A stretch of DNA of 64,000 nucleotides, from NCBI GenBank assembly GCA_947623455.1, contig OX392535.1, forward strand, positions 34,868,688 to 34,932,687. Direction: 5' to 3'. Origin of the DNA: Mimachlamys varia (lineage: Eukaryota > Mollusca > Bivalvia > Pectinida > Pectinidae). Below are positions 58,991 to 64,000 of this stretch, one piece after another; the first letter of the stretch is position 1; every line of letters begins with the position of its first letter. The notes below the pieces were generated by a model. The model saw only the letters and a list, made by a program, of their open reading frames with translations, was not told where the DNA came from and made no database searches. Both the position numbers and the translations under genes were made by a program.

Positions 58991-59789
58991 AATTATGATT
59001 ATGTCCAATTTGCAATATGCGATATATTTGAAAATTTGACAAAAGTGACTGTAACTCTCGTTTACAAAATTAATATCTCCAACAATGAATAAAATTGTAT
59101 TCCGTAGTATGGCTTTTACTTGAATATCATTATTCAAACAGGTGCGACATTCGAATAATCAACCAAACAAATGGCTAAATGAAGAATTTAAATGTTTCAG
59201 AAAAGGCAACGTGGTACCTTTATATCATTTCATCACTGAACCAATATCGCATATCTATAAATGTCGTTACCATTGATCATTCCGAATGTAACCCATCATT
59301 CTCTTACAATTTCCGGATTTTGTCATTCGCAAAATTGCGATCCATTGGACATTGAATATCACAAGAATCATTCGTTATTCAAATGTGCAGTCTTTCGAGG
59401 CAAATACATAAGTTGAACATGGTATACATGTAATTTGTATTGTTAACTACTGAATGGTTGTGAGGACCTTCTAAAGCAGCCCACTAGTACTGTCACTGGG
59501 GTAAAAACAAATGTTTTTAGCTAATTGACCAGACGATGGCGACCCTTTATAGACCAACTGGCTAGGCGAATCATAACATATAATGAAGTTCAAGAAATAT
59601 GCGAAAGGAATAAAATACCCGATGAGTAGTATTCTTGTATATTCTTGCCAATATGATGCAGCCTTCAATTATTATCGCTTGGTTTTAGCTACCGAGGATA
59701 AATTCCATGAAATGGATATGCATTTTTCATACCGGTGAAGTTTCTGATAAATTGAACGGAATATCGAATTAGGAAACTGTACAATTTAA
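58991..59789. other. Unassigned sequence
   Basis: No supported gene. A minus frame at 58784-59137 only reads through the SINE. Confidence 0.4.
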
Positions 59790-59818
59790 CCCCCCCCCCC
59801 CCCCCCAAAAAAAAAAAA
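59790..59818 (+). repeat. C homopolymer (17) followed by A run (12)
   Basis: Seventeen C (59790-59806), then twelve A. Confidence 0.9.
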
Positions 59819-59887
59819 TGAAAAAAACCCACTTCAAATAATCAATTACATTGTCTGATCTTAAAAAATCAATGACTACTTATAATC

Positions 59888-60757
59888 TGCGCATGCGTAA
59901 ACCCACCGGATACAAAAACCAAAACAGCACCGCTATTGCCTGTGAGAGTATGCTATTAATGTATTTTAGGCATTGATTTTCGTACAAATAAGATGTGTGT
60001 GTCCGCCCTTTATATATGCGTCATTTCCGGTTAATTACTGGCGAATCTGTTATACTCATAAATATCCATTCTCTTAAACAAAAATCGATGAAACCCTACA
60101 CAACCCTCAACTACACACTTATTTAAATACTTTAAAATTCACGTTGATTCATATTATATTTCAACTGAATTAAAATTGATATATTTTAGCGATATTTAAA
60201 ATAGATTTACAGTAAACGGTGTGTTGGACGAGATATACATTTTAGATAAATAATGTTATTTTTACTTAAAAATGACTATCAGTCACAAGTTAGCTTTAAG
60301 GCAGGCACTAGACGTCGATCGATCTTATGTGACGGGGCCTAGAATTTGCATGAAACCATGCAATTTCGAGTTAAAATTTGTGAATAATTTACCAGGCCAT
60401 CATCCTACTGCTGATATGTACGTGCCTTCTATAGTCATGCCGCCAGACGTTCCATTGCTAAAAGAGTTTTGATACATCTAAGTGGCGCCTCCGCTAGAAT
60501 TGCCGGAAGTGAGTATTCAATAACAATGGCTGCCATAATATCGCCACCAATCTCGTCTGCTTGTTATCACCAACGTTATTAGAGGTGATTGGAAAGATAA
60601 TGGTTTTGTTACATCCCGAAGCCACATTACTCTGACAATACAGTGGTTCATTTCCGATGTATTTAATTTTTGTCTGCCGGGGTCCCCTTACACGAAGCAC
60701 GTCTGCCCCATAGCAACCGGTTTTGTCGTCCAGCCCCCGTAAGGTATGCATGCGCAC
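59888..60757. promoter_or_regulatory. Housekeeping-type promoter region (NRF1, ETS, YY1), possibly bidirectional
   Basis: NRF1-like TGCGCATGCG at 59888-59897, TATATAT at 60011-60017 next to TTTCCGG, ETS CCGGAAGT at 60503-60510, YY1-like AATGGCTGCC at 60525-60534 and NRF1-like GCATGCGCA at 60748-60756. On the minus strand an ATG overlaps the last site and opens 87 codons, with a possible donor CGTGTAAGG after about 22. Motif evidence only. Confidence 0.35.
60272..60472 (+). CDS. Hypothetical 66-residue protein
   Basis: A complete frame from an ATG in the context AAAAATGAC to TGA. Composition looks protein-like with no low complexity: two cysteines (in CMKPCNFELKF) and a proline-rich end (PSIVMPPDVPLL). 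No signal peptide or membrane segment. It lies about 260 bases after a TATATAT and just before the ETS/YY1 sites. No family recognised. Chance is quite possible at this length. Confidence 0.22.
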   Translation: MTISHKLALRQALDVDRSYVTGPRICMKPCNFELKFVNNLPGHHPTADMYVPSIVMPPDVPLLKEF

Positions 60758-61117
60758 TGAGACACTTTTGATTTTGGTGTCACATGTGTTGGAAACTCGA
60801 TACCCATCTCTGATTATGCATGAATCTATATGAGATGTTTAAAACACTACCACTCCCCTAATAATCTGTCGTAGAGTTTGTAGAAGAAAAAAATGTATAA
60901 TAATAACACGTATCATTTGTGACTGACACTAATGTCAATATCCGAGTGGAAATTGAACAGGCTCCGGTTTCACGAACGTCCCCCAGCTTAGAATATATCC
61001 ATAGGAAATCATAAAAGAAGTTAGTTAAGACGAAAATCTAATGTATACGGATGATGCTATCCTATGGAGAATTTCTTTAAATTAATATTTTGTATTAATT
61101 AATTACATTCTGCATGC

Positions 61118-61395
61118 AACTGCCTTAAACAATGGTAGTTTTTTCTCCCTGCTTGACGCTCGGCATTTTGGGAGTGGAACGACTGGTTCATCGTTGTCAG
61201 TATAATGCTAAGATGGTGAGATGTTCTGCTTGGGCCTTCGGCAGTATACTTCATTCAGTGTGGTAGCACTTTAAGTCGGCAAAAGATCCGGACTATCGCA
61301 AAGAGGCTTACATACACGCACCCAATACAGCGAGAGGCCGTCCTTAAATGACCATGACTGTTAATTGAATAGGACGTAAACAAAATCAAATCATC
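61118..61395 (+). mobile_element. Large dispersed repeat R, copy 3 (5'-truncated)
   Basis: TTTTGGGAGTGGAACGACTGG, TTCGGCAGTATACTTCA, GGTAGCACTTTAAGTCGGCA and the tail ending ATAGGACGTAAACA match copies 1 and 2. The 5' part is missing, as is usual after incomplete reverse transcription. Confidence 0.65.
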
Positions 61396-61451
61396 AGGAT
61401 ACTATAATCTATATCTTGTTCATCTAATATTCATGCTATAATCAGGATATG

Positions 61452-61778
61452 TGGTTCATACAGATTTTATATACCAAAATCCAAGCACTTTTCAAGCACT
61501 TTTTCTCAATTTTCAATGTGTATTTTTGTCCAAACCTCTAAGGAAAAGAGGGTATAATCGACAACTTTAATCTTTTAATATATTCTCTTGAAGTTTATTA
61601 AAAAAAATTGATATAAATCTAAAGAAAAAATGCAGGTTTACAGCTAGTAAGTATGATTTCAAGCACTTTTCATGCATTTGTGAGCAAATTCCAGCACTTT
61701 TCCGGCACTTACCCCAATTCAAGCATTTTTAAAGCACTGACCCCAAATTCAAGCACTTTTTATCTTCTGTATGAACCA
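61452..61778. mobile_element. Small DNA transposon with TGGTTCATACAGA ends
   Basis: TGGTTCATACAGATTTTATA at the left pairs with the inverted TTTTATCTTCTGTATGAACCA at the right, over 327 bp. CAAGCACTTTT recurs inside near both ends, in subterminal-repeat style typical of hAT-like elements. No transposase. Confidence 0.65.
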
Positions 61779-61879
61779 TGGGGTAGCTACAATGTTTGGC
61801 ATACATAGAATCAGTGCAGATTTCCACTTTTGATGCAGTATCGAGAACTGATACACCAAGAAGTACAAGGGCGCACTGA

Positions 61880-62215
61880 GTTACGTCTTTCACCAAGACT
61901 TCGGTGGTTCGATCCCCCGATAGAACACGAATGAGGGGATTTTCAACCCGGTCCGTTTTATGAACGTCCATTACATTAAAAAAATCTCCATAGTATAGCG
62001 TTACAGAAGTGGGGAAACTATTTAGACAAGAAACTTCCCTTAACTTCTGTGATGCTTTCATATGAAGATTTATAATTTAGAAAGAACGTTCATGAAACTG
62101 AGGCCAGCTGAAACTGCAGATTCCCCGAATACACCAAAACCATCCGGGCCAACAAAAAAGTGATTGATATTTGTGGAAATAACTTGTTTTGTAGTTGTTG
62201 CAATATAAATTATAA
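61880..62215 (+). repeat. Decayed SINE pieces
   Basis: A B-box-like GGTTCGATCCCCCGAT near 61907, and from about 62140 CATCCGGGCCAACAAA and ATAACTTGTTTTGTAGTTGT, the V-SINE tail blocks. The V-type core is not legible. Confidence 0.45.
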
Positions 62216-63625
62216 ATTCAGTTAAATTTGAATTAGTACTTATGAATTGACGTTTTTAACATATTCCATGCACATGCACCTGATATGTAAAATATTCAAA
62301 CATGGCCCCATTTCTCCGAACAGAAATGATGCAAACATTTTTAAAGCTATTTCCCCCCAACAAAAGTACAAAGAAAGATAAGCAAATTAAAAATTATTCT
62401 TCTTTTTGAAATAAAAAAGTTTTCTCCAGAGAGTAAATAGAAGGAAAATGTCTATTACCCATTTATAACAGAGAAAAAATTCAGTAAGACATTTTCCCGA
62501 TATAATAAAACAGACATCTCAAGCGCGTCTTTTTTTTTTGCACAATAAAGATCACTTTACCAAACCGTCGGACAGGACATTAACTAAATTTTAAACGCCT
62601 AACCAGAGCCCCACCTCAACCCCATCCCACTCCAATAAAACACAATATGCATTTATCTCGAATCTCAAGTATTTTTTTTTTTACAATATAGAGAATGCAT
62701 CAAGAATGGCTATTTTCTCTGGAGAGGTTATATCATAACCATAACCATTGTTCCGCATAGAGGACCAATTTGCATAATGACTTTATTTTCCCCGGTAAAA
62801 GAGATATATCACTACGACCATGTTTTCCCAGTGGAAGATTTATCCGAAGCACGACAGTACGTCTCTGCTCCAGCATGGTGAGATCGCCCTCGGCACTGAA
62901 ATAAGACACGGAGTAGAGAAACGCATTCATATTGGCCATGTACTAACCTAATTTTTCTCCAAATTTGGGTCTTACATTATTTGGCGCTTTTGAAAAAAAA
63001 TGCACGTACTTCAATTGATTGCCAGCGCCTGTACGTATATAGGGGCCTCGGGCCTACTCCGGCAGCTTCTCCGGGAAGTGGCAGGTTTCTGTGTAAAAAA
63101 CAGCCCGCTATGGCGTTTTACTTCGATTAGAACCCACGATTATGGATGCAGTGCCGACAGCATATTCGTGTTTTAATTCAATTCAAGATATTAGTGCTTT
63201 AAAATTAAAATTTACGAACTTTAGAAATGAACTTAGAAGCATTATAAATGCTTTAGAGTTCCGTTTTTCTTCGTAACAATTATTCAGCGAGTCTGAGAGA
63301 TAATTGCAAATCTATCAGACTCCTCTGGGAACAACGGAATAACTCTCGTAAGATAAAGGCCAAAAACCGCTGGTCGCGACAGTAGCTCCCCTAATTGTCT
63401 CAAAAACATGAATGTGAAAATCAGAACGTGGAGAAGATATAAAATGAATATTTTTTCTCCCCCCAGCTCGGTAATTACGTTGCTGCATACTGACTCGTCG
63501 TGGAATCCAAGTGCTGTGCCGATCCGGACGTTAATGGGATCTGTAATGGGAAGAGTTTGGTTTAGAGTGGGCGGGGCCCTGCTCACTAACACGCAAAATC
63601 GGGCCTAGTATGTAGGTGAAATATA
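62216..63625. other. Unassigned sequence
   Basis: T- and A-rich tracts near 62530 and 62675. Frames of 66-102 codons (62733-62939, 63284-63608) are not recognised. Confidence 0.4.
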
Positions 63626-63629
63626 GAGG

Positions 63630-64000
63630 AGGAGCCCATCTCTGACAGAAAGTGTGAATAGACACATGTCTCACAACAGGGACTGCCCCCCCCCCCCACT
63701 CACCTCCTTACGGAGGGGTTCATATCCCAGACGCCGCGATCTCTCCGAGATACATTTCATCTCAAGGAGATGGGCAGGATTTTGGAGGCAGAAGCTCCTC
63801 CTCGAAGGAGAGATCACCTGGAGACAAACTCTATGGGCTCATCTTCCCGACCAGGAGTTCAGGCTCAGCTATCACAGGGGCTTATTTCAGCGAAGGTGCT
63901 CATTTCCTAGACAGGTTATTTTAGCCACGGCGGGGATAATATTTAAGACAGAGGTCACCCCTAGACAGATACCCTCGCACCAGGGTAGAATCTCGATGAC
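63630..64000. repeat. Degenerate ~25-bp repeat region, running off the window
   Basis: Variants of GGAGCYCATYTCYNAGACAGG recur (CCCATCTCTGACAG, TTCATATCCCAGACG, GCTCATTTCCTAGACAGG, GTCACCCCTAGACAG), with small inverted pieces around CTCCTTCGAGGAG. It includes C12 at 63686-63697. It is locally GC-rich and probably an old minisatellite. Confidence 0.4.

Noticed and set aside
58784..59137. 117-codon minus frame
   Set aside because: It reads through the tRNA-derived SINE at 58755-58990. Not a gene.

Overview
The window looks like bivalve mollusc nuclear DNA. It is AT-rich, its only recognisable gene is split by introns of 1 to 2.6 kb, and it carries molluscan-type SINEs with a V-SINE-like core, dense small DNA transposons and long minisatellites. 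'Bivalve, possibly a scallop or oyster relative' is an inference from repeat style, not from a species marker. Almost none of the open reading frames are genes.

Region 1 (1-9.3 kb): the 5' half of a DEAD-box RNA helicase gene on the minus strand, recognised as DDX49 (yeast Dbp8-like). Five exons with consensus splice sites and compatible phases give 219 codons plus two bases, from the start codon at 9210 through the Q motif, motif I, PTRELA, TPGRL, DEAD and SAT. The second RecA domain lies beyond position 1. The introns hold nested transposons: a TTAA-flanked MITE inserted into a TA-flanked MITE, a decayed LINE reverse transcriptase, a hAT-like MITE, a long foldback element and a tRNA-derived SINE.

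Region 2 (9.3-20 kb): palindromes built on CAGRGACGTATA, a 53-bp tandem repeat, a 1,773-bp TTAA-flanked element with good terminal inverted repeats (Kolobok/T2-like), a diverged 300-bp duplication with TGACGTCA in each copy, molluscan SINE pieces, a 120-bp degenerate array, and a 1.7-kb minisatellite of 27-bp units.

Region 3 (20-64 kb): no recognisable protein-coding gene. It holds three more large minisatellites (21/22-bp, 20-bp and 26-bp units), further copies of the TTAA MITE (one inside a perfect foldback), V-SINEs, a larger repeat that shares its 3' end with SINEs, eight G or C homopolymers of 12 or more, and scattered promoter-like clusters (CRE, CCAAT, TATA, MEF2, ETS, YY1 and NRF1 motifs). 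A few exon-like segments have open frames and good splice signals, but I could not assign any to a known family. This is either an intergenic desert or the inside of very large introns.

The best-supported discoveries concern mobile DNA. A TTAA-specific MITE family has insertion sites that can be read directly from an unoccupied paralogous copy in the same gene. There is also a strong local excess of the palindrome TGACGTCA (nine copies), some of them in plausible core promoters.
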